From the NCBI GenBank assembly GCA_009784575.1, contig WRBK01000009.1:1-64000 (forward strand): a stretch of DNA of 64,000 nucleotides, given 5' to 3'. Positions 26,638 to 35,626 of this stretch are shown here, piece after piece (the first letter of the stretch is position 1; each line of letters starts with the position of its first letter). This DNA is from Defluviitaleaceae bacterium (GTDB taxonomy: Bacteria; Bacillota; Clostridia; Lachnospirales; WRAX01). A model generated the notes under the pieces. The model saw nothing but the letters and a program-made list of their open reading frames with translations. It searched no databases and was not told the origin of the DNA. Made by a program: the position numbers and the translations under genes.

Positions 26638-27273
26638 GTGATTAAAATTCCAGATATAATATTAAGCATATTGGTCACAATCCCAGGTATCATAATAGCC
26701 ATAACCCTGCATGAATACACAAAAAGCCTAGTGGCAAACAGCTTGGGCGATAAGGGCATAAAAGCCCAAGGAAGATTAGCTCCAAATCCGCTAAGGCATA
26801 TGGACCCCTTGGGTGGCATATTTCTAGTCTTCTTTGGCTATGGCTGGTCGAATCCTGTGCGGCTTGCGCCCTCTTCATTCAAAGAGCGTAAAAAGGCTAT
26901 GCTAATGATTTTTATCATGCCATTTTTAGCTAATATTATAGCAGGGTTTGCTTTCACCATTGCTTTCAATTTTTTTGATGCAAGCTATTTTAACTTGCAA
27001 GATAGCATAAATATTCAAACATACAGAATTATTTGGAATATTCTGCGCTTTATTGCTATATACAATATCTCCTTTGCATTGTTTAGCATAATCCCTATTT
27101 ATCCGCTTAGTGGCACATATTTACTATGGGCGATAAGCCCGCCTGCGGCTCTTAAAGTATCCCAACACGAAAATATATTAAAGATGCTTCTTGTATTTTT
27201 TATTGTAATGTTTTTTGCCCGCAATGTGTTTGACCCTGTTGTACATACGCTAATACAAGTGTTAGCATTCTAA
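26638..27273 (+). CDS. Site-2-protease-like membrane protein with degenerate active site
   Basis: 211 residues with four to five membrane helices. The frame follows the M50 family (ALHEY-type first motif, GRLAPNPLRHMDPLGG after it, and SIIPIYPLSG near the end). The metal motif HExxH reads HEYTK, so the second His is Lys, and the third ligand motif LDG reads LSG. Two of the three zinc ligands are therefore missing and the protein is unlikely to be an active protease. It may be a binding or chaperone-like paralogue. The start is GTG at 26638 with only a weak binding site. The lipid kinase gene follows after 9 bp, so the two are co-transcribed. Confidence 0.7.
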   Translation: MIKIPDIILSILVTIPGIIIAITLHEYTKSLVANSLGDKGIKAQGRLAPNPLRHMDPLGGIFLVFFGYGWSNPVRLAPSSFKERKKAMLMIFIMPFLANIIAGFAFTIAFNFFDASYFNLQDSINIQTYRIIWNILRFIAIYNISFALFSIIPIYPLSGTYLLWAISPPAALKVSQHENILKMLLVFFIVMFFARNVFDPVVHTLIQVLAF

Positions 27274-27282
27274 GGAGACTTC

Positions 27283-28191
27283 ATGACCAATCCCAATCAC
27301 TATCATATTATTTACAACCCATATGCCAGCCGTGGTAGCACAAGGTGTTATTTGGATGCGTTTCGCGCCTTTCTTGATGCCAAAAATATAAAGCACACAA
27401 CATACGAGACCACAGGCAGCGGCCATGCCACACAACTAACCCGTGACATTATCGCAAATAGCGAGCATGGTGGCACAAAATACATAGTAATTATGGGCGG
27501 CGATGGTACCGTTCATGAAGTGGTAAATGGCTATAGCATGGGTGACGATGTAGTTTTCGGCATCATACCTGCTGGCACAGGCAATGATGTAGCTACCATG
27601 CTAAACATACCCTCATCATTTAATGAAATAGACAAAGCCACAGAAAATATCCTAAAAGGCAATGTAAAGTCAGTTGACCTAATTGTATCAGAAAATGGCA
27701 TACAATCCGTACTATTTTTCTCATATGGCATGGCGGCTGGCGTTATTTTGGCTATGGCGAATTATAAGAAAAAAACTACAATTAGCTACTATCGCGCATT
27801 GCTGAAATGCGTGTTTTTCCTGAAAGCAAGCAACTATGACGTGACCCTAGATGGAGGCGAAACGCGCCACTATAAAGCCGATTTTTGCGCTGTTCATAAC
27901 TGCATACATGCAGGCGGCGGAATGCACCTAATAGACACTGCCGTAATGGATGACAGCTACCTAGAGTTTTTTGTAGTAAAATACCGCAATCTTCCCCGCC
28001 GCATCCTAAATTTTATCTCAATCTTGCGCAAAAAAATACATCTGCAACCTAATGTGGAGATTGTGAAAGTAAAAAGCGCAGTAATAAAAACGACTGATAA
28101 CAATATTTGCTGTGTGGATGGCGAGAATTATTGTATTGATGAGTTAAGGCTTGAGGTGAAGCATAAGGGGATTGGGGTGTTTGTGGAATGA
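27283..28191 (+). CDS. Diacylglycerol kinase-like lipid kinase
   Basis: 302 residues of the DagK/YegS/BmrU family, which phosphorylate lipid hydroxyls with ATP at the membrane. The N-terminal signature is present: HIIYNPYASRG, then IVIMGGDGTVHEVVNG with the GGDGT nucleotide loop, and PAGTGNDVA. The C-terminal beta-sandwich with FCAVHNCIHAGGGMHL follows. AAGGAG precedes ATG at 27283. The likely substrate is diacylglycerol, recycling it for phospholipid synthesis, but sphingoid or undecaprenol lipids cannot be excluded. Confidence 0.85.
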   Translation: MTNPNHYHIIYNPYASRGSTRCYLDAFRAFLDAKNIKHTTYETTGSGHATQLTRDIIANSEHGGTKYIVIMGGDGTVHEVVNGYSMGDDVVFGIIPAGTGNDVATMLNIPSSFNEIDKATENILKGNVKSVDLIVSENGIQSVLFFSYGMAAGVILAMANYKKKTTISYYRALLKCVFFLKASNYDVTLDGGETRHYKADFCAVHNCIHAGGGMHLIDTAVMDDSYLEFFVVKYRNLPRRILNFISILRKKIHLQPNVEIVKVKSAVIKTTDNNICCVDGENYCIDELRLEVKHKGIGVFVE

Positions 28192-28224
28192 AAATAGTTC
28201 ATCAGAAAAAATTTCATTTTTCGC

Positions 28225-28253
28225 TTGCAAAAATAAATTATATGTGATAGAAT
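28225..28253 (+). promoter_or_regulatory. Promoter of secG
   Basis: TTGCAA, 17 bases, TAGAAT, about 55 bp before the secG ribosome binding site. Confidence 0.6.
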
Positions 28254-28312
28254 GGTAAGGTATGAATTTTTAAGAACATTTTATAAGTGTCATTTTGAGG
28301 AGGATTTTTCTA

Positions 28313-28567
28313 ATGGGAGAAATGAATACACTATACATTATACTTTCTATAGTTCTTGCCCTTGCATGCCTATGCATGATAGCGGCAATATTGCTACAAA
28401 AAAAGCGTCAAGCTGGCTTTTCTGGCAATGTTGGCGGTATGAGCGGCGATAAAACCTATTTTGACAAAAACAAAGCGCGTACCCTAGAGGGTAGGTTGGA
28501 GCGTTGGACGAAGCTTTTAGGCGCATTTTTCATAATCTTGTCTTTGGTTCTTGGTTTTCTCGCTTAA
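28313..28567 (+). CDS. secG: Preprotein translocase subunit SecG
   Basis: 84 residues with two membrane helices (TLYIILSIVLALACLCMIAA and LLGAFFIILSLVLGFLA) and the loop typical of SecG between them (LLQKKRQAGFSGNVGG). SecG assists SecYEG during protein export. The ATG at 28313 has GAGGAGG nine bases upstream; a TTG six codons earlier overlaps that site and is rejected. It stands alone between its own promoter and terminator, not next to rnr-smpB as in many Firmicutes. Confidence 0.9.
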   Translation: MGEMNTLYIILSIVLALACLCMIAAILLQKKRQAGFSGNVGGMSGDKTYFDKNKARTLEGRLERWTKLLGAFFIILSLVLGFLA

Positions 28568-28593
28568 TATCGTTTAATATTTAAGAAATTATC

Positions 28594-28622
28594 AGCCCTG
28601 CCGCTTTGGTATGGGCTTTTTA
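28594..28622 (+). terminator. Terminator of secG
   Basis: AGCCC and GGGCT pair across a 14-base loop and are followed by TTTTTAT, about 30 bp after the secG stop codon. Confidence 0.65.
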
Positions 28623-28660
28623 TATTGAGTAAAATATTGTAAAGCGAGCATAATATTACC

Positions 28661-29269
28661 ATGACAAATGACACTATCAAATTTATAGCCATGTTAATAT
28701 GCTTTGGTATAGCCATAGCGGGGCGCAACAACGCTGTTAGCAAGCGCGATTACGCCCTTTTAGTCACCGCAATGGCGGCAACAGTAGTCGCCGATTACTT
28801 CCTAGTCATCGTCTATGACTACCCAGTCGGTGTAGCTTTTTTCTGCGCCGTGCAGGTGCTGTATAATGTACGTTTTGGTGGTATGCGCCGCCTAAGAATC
28901 TTGCCAATAGCACTTATAGCCCCTATTATATTTTTATTTGTTGATGGCGATGTATTGATAACTATTGCCATACTCTATGCGCAGCTTTTTTTACTATCAT
29001 ATATCGCCATGATACAGGCTCTGCGCAAAGGGGCTTTCCCCGCACCAAATAATGTGCTTGTATTCATAGGTATGACAGCTTTTGTGCTATGCGATATATG
29101 CGTTGCCATATGGAATCTTGGGCGCTTTGGCATTATCACAAATACCGACTTTGTAGGCTTTGCACATAGGGCGATATGGCTTTTTTACACACCAGCGCAG
29201 ATATGTCTGGCTCTAAGCGGTCGAAAATATATTACCGCCCGTTTTGAAAGGATTGATAGCTATAGCTGA
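28661..29269 (+). CDS. Polytopic membrane protein, possibly YhhN/TMEM86-like
   Basis: 202 residues with about eight membrane helices and very short loops. The pattern (ATVVADYFLVIV, then FCAVQVLYNVRF, and LCDICVAIWN near the end) is reminiscent of the YhhN/TMEM86 family, some members of which hydrolyse lysoplasmalogen; identity is too weak for a firm call. The next gene starts inside its 3' end (26-bp overlap), so it is co-transcribed with the ABC-F gene. No good ribosome binding site precedes ATG 28661. Confidence 0.45.
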   Translation: MTNDTIKFIAMLICFGIAIAGRNNAVSKRDYALLVTAMAATVVADYFLVIVYDYPVGVAFFCAVQVLYNVRFGGMRRLRILPIALIAPIIFLFVDGDVLITIAILYAQLFLLSYIAMIQALRKGAFPAPNNVLVFIGMTAFVLCDICVAIWNLGRFGIITNTDFVGFAHRAIWLFYTPAQICLALSGRKYITARFERIDSYS

Positions 29270-30728
29270 AATTTCTATAATAAACCTAACCTTTGCCTAC
29301 GACGGCAGCTATGAAAATGTATTTGAAAATGCAAACCTCTCCATGGATACAAATTGGAGGCTTGGGCTTTCTGGGCGCAATGGGCGCGGAAAAACAACCC
29401 TCTTGCGCTTGCTGTGCGGGCATTTTGAATATCGCGGCAAGATAGTTGCGCCATGTGATTTTACATATTTTCCATTTGATATTAAGGATAAGTCGCGGTA
29501 CACACAAGATATCATTGGTGATTTCGGTGATTTTGAGCAATGGCAGCTCATGCGCGAACTAAACATGCTGGAGGTGGCAGAAGATGTGCTTCACCGCCCT
29601 TTTGACACCCTCTCTGGCGGCGAGCAAACCAAAATCATGCTGGCAACTCTATTTTTGCGCGAAAACAATTTCTTGTTGATAGATGAGCCAACTAATCATC
29701 TTGATTTGCATGGGCGTGAGCTTGTTAGTCGCTATTTGGAGAGCAAAGGCGGCTTTATTTTGGTTTCGCATGATAGGTATTTTCTTGATGGCTGTGTTAG
29801 CCACATTTTGTCCATAAACAAAGCAAATATCGAAGTCACACGCGGCAATTTTTCTACATGGCTACAAAATAAGGAAAACCAAGACAATCTTGAAATACAA
29901 CAAAACAAGCAGCTAAAAGGTGAAATTGCACGTCTTGAAAAGGTCGTAAAAGATAGGGCAGATTGGTCAGACAAAATTGAGGCAACCAAAAAAGGAACGT
30001 GGAATCCCGATAGAGGCTACACAGGCAAGCAGGCTGCACTTATGATGAAAAAAAGCAAAGCTATAGAAACCCGCGCCAATCGGGCAATAGAAGAAAAATC
30101 CAAATTGCTAAAAAATATCGAAATAGCAGATGACCTAAAGATTTTTCCCGAAAAGTATCATAGCAAAACCCTAGTAAGATTGCGCGATATAGGTATATTC
30201 TATAACGATAAAAAAGTTTGCGAAAATATTACTTTCACCATAGAGGCAGGCGACAGAATAGCCCTATGTGGTGCAAATGGCAGTGGCAAGTCTAGCATTA
30301 TTAAGTTGATATGCGGCGAAAATATAAGCCACACAGGCGAGTTGCAAGTAGGCAGCGACTTAAAGATTTCGTATATTTCGCAAGACACATCTCATCTAAA
30401 AGGCACGCTATGGGATTTTTGCAGCAAAAACGGGTTGGAAGCCAGCCTTATGCTTGCCATGCTACGCAAGCTGGATTTTAAGCGCGAACAATTTGACCTG
30501 CCCATGCAAAATTTTTCGGCTGGACAAAAGAAGAAGGTGCTGATAGCAAAGAGTCTAATGGAAAAGGCCCATCTCCTAATATGGGATGAGCCGTTAAATT
30601 ACATAGATATATTGTCGCGCATACAGATAGAAAATCTGATATTGCGATATAGCCCGACAATTTTGCTTGTAGAGCATGACGGAGCATTTTCGGACAAAAT
30701 TGCTACCACTCGTGTCATGCTACCTTAG
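29244..30728 (+). CDS. ABC-F ATPase, Lsa-like ribosome protection protein
   Basis: About 494 residues with two ABC domains and no membrane helix. First: [19 protein letters not shown], Walker [10 protein letters not shown], signature LSGGEQ, Walker [12 protein letters not shown]. Second: [26 protein letters not shown]. The linker is charged and helical. Size and the opening resemble the Lsa group, which remove lincosamides, pleuromutilins and streptogramin A from the ribosome, so drug protection is likely but not proven. Start uncertain: TTG at 29244 has no binding site, while GAAAGG at 29246-29251 would suit an initiation site a few codons later. The stop overlaps the rpsU stop tail to tail. 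Confidence 0.85.
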   Translation: MKGLIAIAEISIINLTFAYDGSYENVFENANLSMDTNWRLGLSGRNGRGKTTLLRLLCGHFEYRGKIVAPCDFTYFPFDIKDKSRYTQDIIGDFGDFEQWQLMRELNMLEVAEDVLHRPFDTLSGGEQTKIMLATLFLRENNFLLIDEPTNHLDLHGRELVSRYLESKGGFILVSHDRYFLDGCVSHILSINKANIEVTRGNFSTWLQNKENQDNLEIQQNKQLKGEIARLEKVVKDRADWSDKIEATKKGTWNPDRGYTGKQAALMMKKSKAIETRANRAIEEKSKLLKNIEIADDLKIFPEKYHSKTLVRLRDIGIFYNDKKVCENITFTIEAGDRIALCGANGSGKSSIIKLICGENISHTGELQVGSDLKISYISQDTSHLKGTLWDFCSKNGLEASLMLAMLRKLDFKREQFDLPMQNFSAGQKKKVLIAKSLMEKAHLLIWDEPLNYIDILSRIQIENLILRYSPTILLVEHDGAFSDKIATTRVMLP

Positions 30729-30901
30729 TTAAACTTGCGCTTTCTGGCAGCCTCGCTCTTTTTCTTACGGCGCACGCTAGGCTTGTCGTAATGCTCTCTC
30801 TTGCGAACCTCGCCTAGGATGCCTGCCTTTTGTGTAGCGCGCTTAAAGCGACGAAGGGCAGAGTCCAAAGTTTCGTTGTCTTTGATTCTTACCTCTGACA
30901 T
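30725..30901 (-). CDS. rpsU: 30S ribosomal protein S21
   Basis: 58 residues, the usual length in Clostridia. [20 protein letters not shown] at the start and the basic tail [19 protein letters not shown] identify bS21, a small-subunit protein involved in initiation. ATG 30901 follows a GGAGGGAGGG stretch; a longer frame to 30940 is rejected. Its own consensus promoter lies about 85 bp upstream. It converges on the ABC-F gene with overlapping stop codons and so has no terminator between them. Confidence 0.95.
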   Translation of the reverse strand: MSEVRIKDNETLDSALRRFKRATQKAGILGEVRKREHYDKPSVRRKKKSEAARKRKFN

Positions 30902-30983
30902 ATTTCTTTCCCTCCCTCCGCTTGTTGCCAGATATGGCACGTATTTCGGAATAATGATAGATTTGTAACACAGCTACTGACTA

Positions 30984-31012
30984 ATTATACATGAAATATT
31001 TCCCCACGTCAA
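30984..31012 (-). promoter_or_regulatory. Promoter of rpsU
   Basis: On the minus strand TTGACG, 17 bases, TATAAT: a strong sigma-A promoter back to back with the promoter of the acetyltransferase gene. Confidence 0.75.
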
Positions 31013-31021
31013 GAGAAAATG

Positions 31022-31050
31022 TTGCCCATGGAAAAATTTCGTGTTATACT
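31022..31050 (+). promoter_or_regulatory. Promoter of GNAT gene
   Basis: TTGCCC, 17 bases, TATACT, ending 19 bp before the GTG start at 31070. Its position rules out the longer reading frame that begins at 31019. Confidence 0.6.
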
Positions 31051-31069
31051 TATTTTGAGGGTGAGAAAT

Positions 31070-31579
31070 GTGACAATTCGGCAGGAAATGCCAGCGGATT
31101 ATGGTGAGGTTTGTCGGCTTATCAAGGCATCTTTTGCCACAAATGCTGATGATGACGGCACAGTGCCAGATTATCTTGATGAGCTTCGCGTCAAAGATGT
31201 ATTCATACCCGAGCTGTCTTTGATTGCAGAAATTGATAATAAGATAGTGGGTCAAATTGTTTTGTACAAAACCGATATAAAAACACCAAATGGCATACTG
31301 ACGGAATTGCTCCTTTCGCCTATAAGCGTGCATCCCGACCACTTTCGCCGCGGCATAGCACGTGCTATGATAGAAAAATCTTTAGAAATAGCATTGCAAA
31401 TGGGCTATCGCGCCGTTTTTCTATGCGGCGACCCAGAGGTTTATGGTAAGTTAGGGTTTTCGCCTAGTTATGATTATGGGATTTTTCATAAAAGTGACCG
31501 TGGTGCTGAATGGAGTATGGTGCGTGAGGTTTATGAGGGTGCATTGAGGGGGATTACGGGGGCGATAGATACAGTGTAG
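31070..31579 (+). CDS. GNAT N-acetyltransferase (YhbS-like)
   Basis: 169 residues, a single GNAT domain: IRQEMPADYGEVCRLIKASF at the start, the acetyl-CoA strand LLLSPISVHPDHFRRGIARAM with the Q/R-x-x-G-x-A-like loop, and the late VYGKLGFSP motif. Such enzymes transfer acetyl from acetyl-CoA to an amine; the substrate is unknown. GTG at 31070 has GAGGGTGAG upstream and fits the promoter. After the TAG stop the same frame stays open for 28 more codons that look protein-like (see separate entry). Confidence 0.8.
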   Translation: MTIRQEMPADYGEVCRLIKASFATNADDDGTVPDYLDELRVKDVFIPELSLIAEIDNKIVGQIVLYKTDIKTPNGILTELLLSPISVHPDHFRRGIARAMIEKSLEIALQMGYRAVFLCGDPEVYGKLGFSPSYDYGIFHKSDRGAEWSMVREVYEGALRGITGAIDTV

Positions 31580-31666
31580 AGGCAACCTGCGGTTGACAGA
31601 AATTATGAAGCTTTGGCGGATTGGCTAAATGCGAGGTTTGGCTATAATGTGCGGTTTAAAGTGTAG
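31577..31666 (+). other. In-frame open extension after the GNAT stop codon
   Basis: Directly after TAG at 31577-31579, the same frame reads 28 codons ending in YEALADWLNARFGYNVRFKV before the next TAG. The sequence has a natural protein composition. It may be a C-terminal remnant of another gene, or a tail lost through a new stop codon. It includes a small hairpin-forming stretch (CAACCTGCGGTTG). Confidence 0.35.
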
Positions 31667-31689
31667 GCCAAGAAAGGGTTGTCAAAAAA

Positions 31690-32898
31690 ATGATTCAAAT
31701 GTACATGGATGAAACAAAATCTACTGACCACAGGTATGCTGGGTATGGGGCTTTGATATCTTACAACTCTAATGAAGTCGAAGCTATTATTTCAAATGCG
31801 TGGTCAGTTTTGGAGATGCACTTACATAAGAGCAGAGATCCAAGATTAAAGGATACATATGATAGAGGACATTTCCACGCAAGCGATGATGGTGATTGGG
31901 CGCGCTCAATACTGTGTGAGCATATCAACACATTAAAAAATGCTGTCTTTAGCTGCTATATTGTTGACACTCACGACTACTATAGAAATATTAATAGAGG
32001 GCTTGAAATTGAGAGTATGCATGGTAAAAAACGGAATAGGGCTCTTGGGAAGATAGTCAAGAAAGCCTTGGAAGAAGCTGCTTTTAACTTGTGCGTTCAA
32101 AATCCCAGAAGTTATCGTGAGCCAATTACAATATGGAGAGAGGCAGATACAGTAATCAATGCGGAGCATTACCTGAAGAAGTTAAAGGAATATCAAAGAG
32201 AAGAGCTTCGTATGTGCTATAAGACTCCTTATTCTTCTTATGTTTTCCCCGATGTTTATATGGAGTTGACGGATAAGAAGAACCCAAACGCTGGTGTGCA
32301 AATTTGTGATTTTTTAGCTTGGGCCTGTATGAGAAAGCTGGAGAGCAATAATGACAGCTGGTTCGATAAGATAAATGTAGTTTCGAGTTGGGGTTTTTCT
32401 ATTAATAACAATGTTCTTGTTAATAATCGGTTTGAATTCATGGCTTACAAGCCATATGACAAATACTATGAGTCAGCCGACTATAACGATAGTTTTTGGA
32501 TGGAGTTGTTGCGAGATGAAAATTACATTTGGAATATGTTCTGTGAAGCACAGTTGATTATTGGACAATATAGCACCAGTGGAAATCTATCACTCCCGCC
32601 ATATGCTAGCCAGTTACAATCAGAATTTGACGAGTTTAGCAAGCTGAAGAACGACTGTTGTTTCAGAGAGTGCGTGTTGGCAACTGCAAAGCTGTATTTG
32701 ATGCTGTTCGATACCATACCTCTTATAGATGCATTAACACCAAAAGAAAACAAACCATATATGCTTTTTAATAAAAAATTTATGGGACTCCTTCTTGACC
32801 AAACCAGAGGAGAGGCAGTAAGTGTAGTTGATTTTTTTGTAAGTCGGTTGGCATATGAACACTGTGCAGCTCTAAGCGAACACAGACGGCACAATTAA
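31690..32898 (+). CDS. DUF3800-like protein, accessory gene
   Basis: 402 residues. The start (MIQMYMDETKST) and the late motif AGVQICDFLAWA match the two acidic signatures of DUF3800, a family of predicted nuclease-like proteins that often sits in defence or mobile regions. The central part (100-260) is charged and helical; the last 130 residues are an extra helical domain. It is a single gene without partner, with a poor ribosome binding site, and it uses more AT-rich and Asn/Lys/Tyr codons than its neighbours, which suggests transfer. Function unproven. Confidence 0.55.
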   Translation: MIQMYMDETKSTDHRYAGYGALISYNSNEVEAIISNAWSVLEMHLHKSRDPRLKDTYDRGHFHASDDGDWARSILCEHINTLKNAVFSCYIVDTHDYYRNINRGLEIESMHGKKRNRALGKIVKKALEEAAFNLCVQNPRSYREPITIWREADTVINAEHYLKKLKEYQREELRMCYKTPYSSYVFPDVYMELTDKKNPNAGVQICDFLAWACMRKLESNNDSWFDKINVVSSWGFSINNNVLVNNRFEFMAYKPYDKYYESADYNDSFWMELLRDENYIWNMFCEAQLIIGQYSTSGNLSLPPYASQLQSEFDEFSKLKNDCCFRECVLATAKLYLMLFDTIPLIDALTPKENKPYMLFNKKFMGLLLDQTRGEAVSVVDFFVSRLAYEHCAALSEHRRHN

Positions 32899-33039
32899 TA
32901 AATAGACGTTCCATCACATTATCCATAAACTGAACAGCTATATGCAAGAATCAAATTACTTATCTTTGTATCAAATCCTCTTTAAGGTACAATAAACACA
33001 ACACATAACCACCCACAACCACCAAACAAGGAGAACGCA

Positions 33040-34179
33040 ATGACAAAACTAAACCTAATAGCCACCACCACCTTCGGCTTAGAAGCCACCGTAAAGCGTG
33101 AACTTACCCGCCTTGGATGCGACATTACAGCATCCGCAGATGGGCGCATAGATTTTGCGGGCGATTTTTCTGACCTTGCCCGCGCAAATCTTTGGTTGCG
33201 GGCATCGGATAGAATTTTGCTGAAGATGGGCGAATTTAAAGCGACCACTTTTGATGAGCTTTTTGAGCAGACAAAAGCCTTGCCATGGGAGGATTTTATT
33301 ACGGCGGATGGGCATTTTACCGTGGTAGGCAAATCCATAAAATCCACCCTTTTTTCTGTGCCAGATTGCCAGTCCATCGTAAAAAAGGCTGTGGTGGAGC
33401 GGCTAAAGACGAAATATAATCTTGATTGGTTCCCAGAGACTGGACCAGTTTACAAAATACAGGTGGCTTTCCTAAAAGACATAGCCACCCTAACCATAGA
33501 CACAACGGGCGCAGGGCTGCATAAGCGCGGCTACCGTGCCATCACATCATCCGCACCTATTAAGGAGACTCTTGCCGCCGCCATGATAGAGCTTTCATAT
33601 TGGCGCAAAGACCGTATATTACTAGACCCCATGTGTGGCAGTGGCACAATAGCTATAGAGGCTGCTTTGATAGCAAAAAATATTGCGCCAGGGCTTAATC
33701 GCGAGTTTGTATCTGAAGGATGGCCACAGATAAATGCTAAAGTTTGGCAGGATGCCCGAGATGAGGCACAAGCAAAAATCTATACAGGCGAAATCGCGCC
33801 TATTTTTGCTAGTGATATGGATGCAAATGTGATAGAGCAGGCAAAAGCAAATGCCGTAGCCGCTGGCGTTGCGGATTGCATACAATTTGAGACAAAAAAT
33901 ATAGCCGATGTAGCCTTGCAGGGCGAATATGGCGTAATGATAACCAATCCGCCGTATGGTCAGCGTTTGGGGGAGACTAAGGATTTGCACCATATATATC
34001 AAACGCTCACAAAGTTGTTTCCAAAAGAAAGTACATGGTCAGTGTATATCATCACATCTGATGAAGAATTTGAGACATATTTTGAGCGCAAAGCAAATGC
34101 CAAGCGCAAGCTTTTTAACGGCGCAACGAAAACAGACTACTATCAATATCAAGGACCAAGACCGCCGAGGAACAATTGA
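33040..34179 (+). CDS. THUMP-domain rRNA/tRNA methyltransferase, RlmL-like
   Basis: 379 residues. An N-terminal ferredoxin-like/THUMP region (LNLIATTTFGLEATVKREL, through about residue 150) delivers RNA; the Rossmann methyltransferase follows with LLDPMCGSGTIAIEAALIA and the catalytic NPPY motif (TNPPYGQRL). This is the family of RlmL/YpsC, which makes N2-methylguanosine in 23S rRNA (G2445 in Escherichia coli). The C-terminal RlmK half of the E. coli fusion is absent, as usual in Firmicutes. AAGGAG lies before ATG 33040. Confidence 0.9.
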   Translation: MTKLNLIATTTFGLEATVKRELTRLGCDITASADGRIDFAGDFSDLARANLWLRASDRILLKMGEFKATTFDELFEQTKALPWEDFITADGHFTVVGKSIKSTLFSVPDCQSIVKKAVVERLKTKYNLDWFPETGPVYKIQVAFLKDIATLTIDTTGAGLHKRGYRAITSSAPIKETLAAAMIELSYWRKDRILLDPMCGSGTIAIEAALIAKNIAPGLNREFVSEGWPQINAKVWQDARDEAQAKIYTGEIAPIFASDMDANVIEQAKANAVAAGVADCIQFETKNIADVALQGEYGVMITNPPYGQRLGETKDLHHIYQTLTKLFPKESTWSVYIITSDEEFETYFERKANAKRKLFNGATKTDYYQYQGPRPPRNN

Positions 34180-34238
34180 GAATCGAGAACGGATAATTGA
34201 AAATGAAATGTGTCATAATATAGTCGTGAGGTGATATT

Positions 34239-34367
34239 ATGGCGAAAGCAGGAATGAGGCGGCCAGACCCAAAAGAGCCGCATGGCACGGAAAGTAATAA
34301 AAAGCAAAAGTTTCCGAAAAATGATGTAGAGCCAGTACCAGAGATACAGGGCAAAGAAAAGAATTAG
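34239..34367 (+). CDS. Small conserved-looking hydrophilic protein (42 residues)
   Basis: A 42-residue frame opening MAKAGMRRPDPKEPHGTE, rich in Lys, Pro and Glu. GAGGTG lies five bases before the ATG, and a strong terminator follows four bases after the stop, so it has all signs of a real gene. I recall very similar small proteins of unknown function in Lachnospiraceae genomes, but could not search. It has no membrane or signal segment and is probably disordered. Confidence 0.65.
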   Translation: MAKAGMRRPDPKEPHGTESNKKQKFPKNDVEPVPEIQGKEKN

Positions 34368-34370
34368 CAT

Positions 34371-34407
34371 AAGGAGGGCGGCTATTCAAGCTACCCTCCT
34401 TATTTTG
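34371..34407 (+). terminator. Terminator after the 42-residue gene
   Basis: AAGGAGGG and CCCTCCTT pair in a long stem (further pairing GGCT/AGCT inside), followed by ATTTTGAT. Confidence 0.8.
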
Positions 34408-34468
34408 ATAAATCATTAATTGATAATAATATTATGATATTGTGTAGTATTCAAATCAGCATTACCAC

Positions 34469-35626
34469 CTACACAACCGATGGTTCTAAAATAAGCTCCC
34501 CACCCTCTTCAAAGCGGCTAAGCCCCAATCGTTGCCATGGCAACGTTGGCTCTAATCCAAGAATCATTTCTGTCATGCTTTGTCCCGTAGCAGGGGCAAG
34601 CATGAAGCCTCTTCCACTAAAGCCTGCCGCTGTGTAAAAGCCCGCAAGCTCTGGCGTGCCGCTGTATATCGGGCATTTATCAGGCGACATATTATATAGT
34701 CCTGCCCATTGACGCAACATGCGTAGCTTTTTAAGTGATGGCATGGCTTTTGTGATAGACCTTGCCATATGAACAGGAAATTCGCTATCCGCTGTGGTGC
34801 GTAGGTCACGCGGCTGATTATCACATGTACGCCCCATTATAAAAGAGCCATGCGGCACTTGCTGGCAATAAAAATTAAGTGAAAAAGACATGATAACAGG
34901 GTTAAGGGCGCGTTCCACAGGCTCTGTTACAAGGATATTGTGTCGCTCGCTATATAGCGGCAGCTCCACACCCACCATCTGTGCCACTTGCTGACTATAT
35001 CCGCCCGCGGCATTGATTATGCAATCAGTAGATATATGTCCCTGTGTTGTGTCCACGCCTGTCACACGACCACCAGTTGTCGTGATGCCTGTAACGTAAG
35101 TGTTTGTATGTATTATACCGCCCATGCGCTTAAATGCCTGTGCAAATGCCTGTGTGGTATGAAAAGGATTGAGATGCCCGTCTTTTTGATGGAAAGCACC
35201 TGCCAAAAGCCCATCCATGCTAAGTGCTGGGGCTATTTGTTTTATTTCTGATTTATCTAGCAGGCGGCTAGCTATGCCTAGGTTATTTTGCAACGCAATA
35301 TTTTTCTTGGTTTGCTCCAGCTCTTTTTCAGTAGATATCAGCAGCAAATATCCCCCTTGATGAAATTCTATATCAATTGCATCATCGTATTTCAATTCTT
35401 CTTTAGCGTTTTCAAAAAATTCGCAGGAATATTTTGCCGTGAGGCAGTTAAGCTCTGTTCCCCATTGTTGGCGTATGCCTGCGCCGCAACGTCCTGTTGC
35501 ACCCGCTGTTAGGTAATCTCTCTCCAAAATCACGACATTTTTCGCACCATGTTTTATTAAAAAGTAACCAACGGTAACGCCAGATATCCCGCCGCCTATT
35601 ATTACATAATCTGCTGTATTTTTCAT
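34469..35626 (-). CDS. FAD-dependent amine/imino acid oxidase subunit (HcnC / proline dehydrogenase beta-like)
   Basis: 385 residues of the DAO/sarcosine-oxidase fold. The FAD dinucleotide site is plain (DYVIIGGGISGVTVGYFL, then ILERDYLTAGATGRCGAGIR), and the C-terminal FAD motif is GFYTAAGFSGRGFMLAPATG. Related subunits act in multi-subunit dye-linked proline dehydrogenases, hydroxyproline or opine oxidases and hydrogen cyanide synthase (HcnC). With P5C dehydrogenase encoded nearby, proline or hydroxyproline is the likely substrate. The ATG overlaps the stop of the ferredoxin gene (ATGA), so the two are translated together. Last gene of the redox operon. Confidence 0.75.
   Translation of the reverse strand: MKNTADYVIIGGGISGVTVGYFLIKHGAKNVVILERDYLTAGATGRCGAGIRQQWGTELNCLTAKYSCEFFENAKEELKYDDAIDIEFHQGGYLLLISTEKELEQTKKNIALQNNLGIASRLLDKSEIKQIAPALSMDGLLAGAFHQKDGHLNPFHTTQAFAQAFKRMGGIIHTNTYVTGITTTGGRVTGVDTTQGHISTDCIINAAGGYSQQVAQMVGVELPLYSERHNILVTEPVERALNPVIMSFSLNFYCQQVPHGSFIMGRTCDNQPRDLRTTADSEFPVHMARSITKAMPSLKKLRMLRQWAGLYNMSPDKCPIYSGTPELAGFYTAAGFSGRGFMLAPATGQSMTEMILGLEPTLPWQRLGLSRFEEGGELILEPSVV

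Noticed and set aside
29286-30039. Minus-strand frames inside the ABC-F gene
   Set aside because: No start signals, and the plus strand carries both complete ATPase domains.
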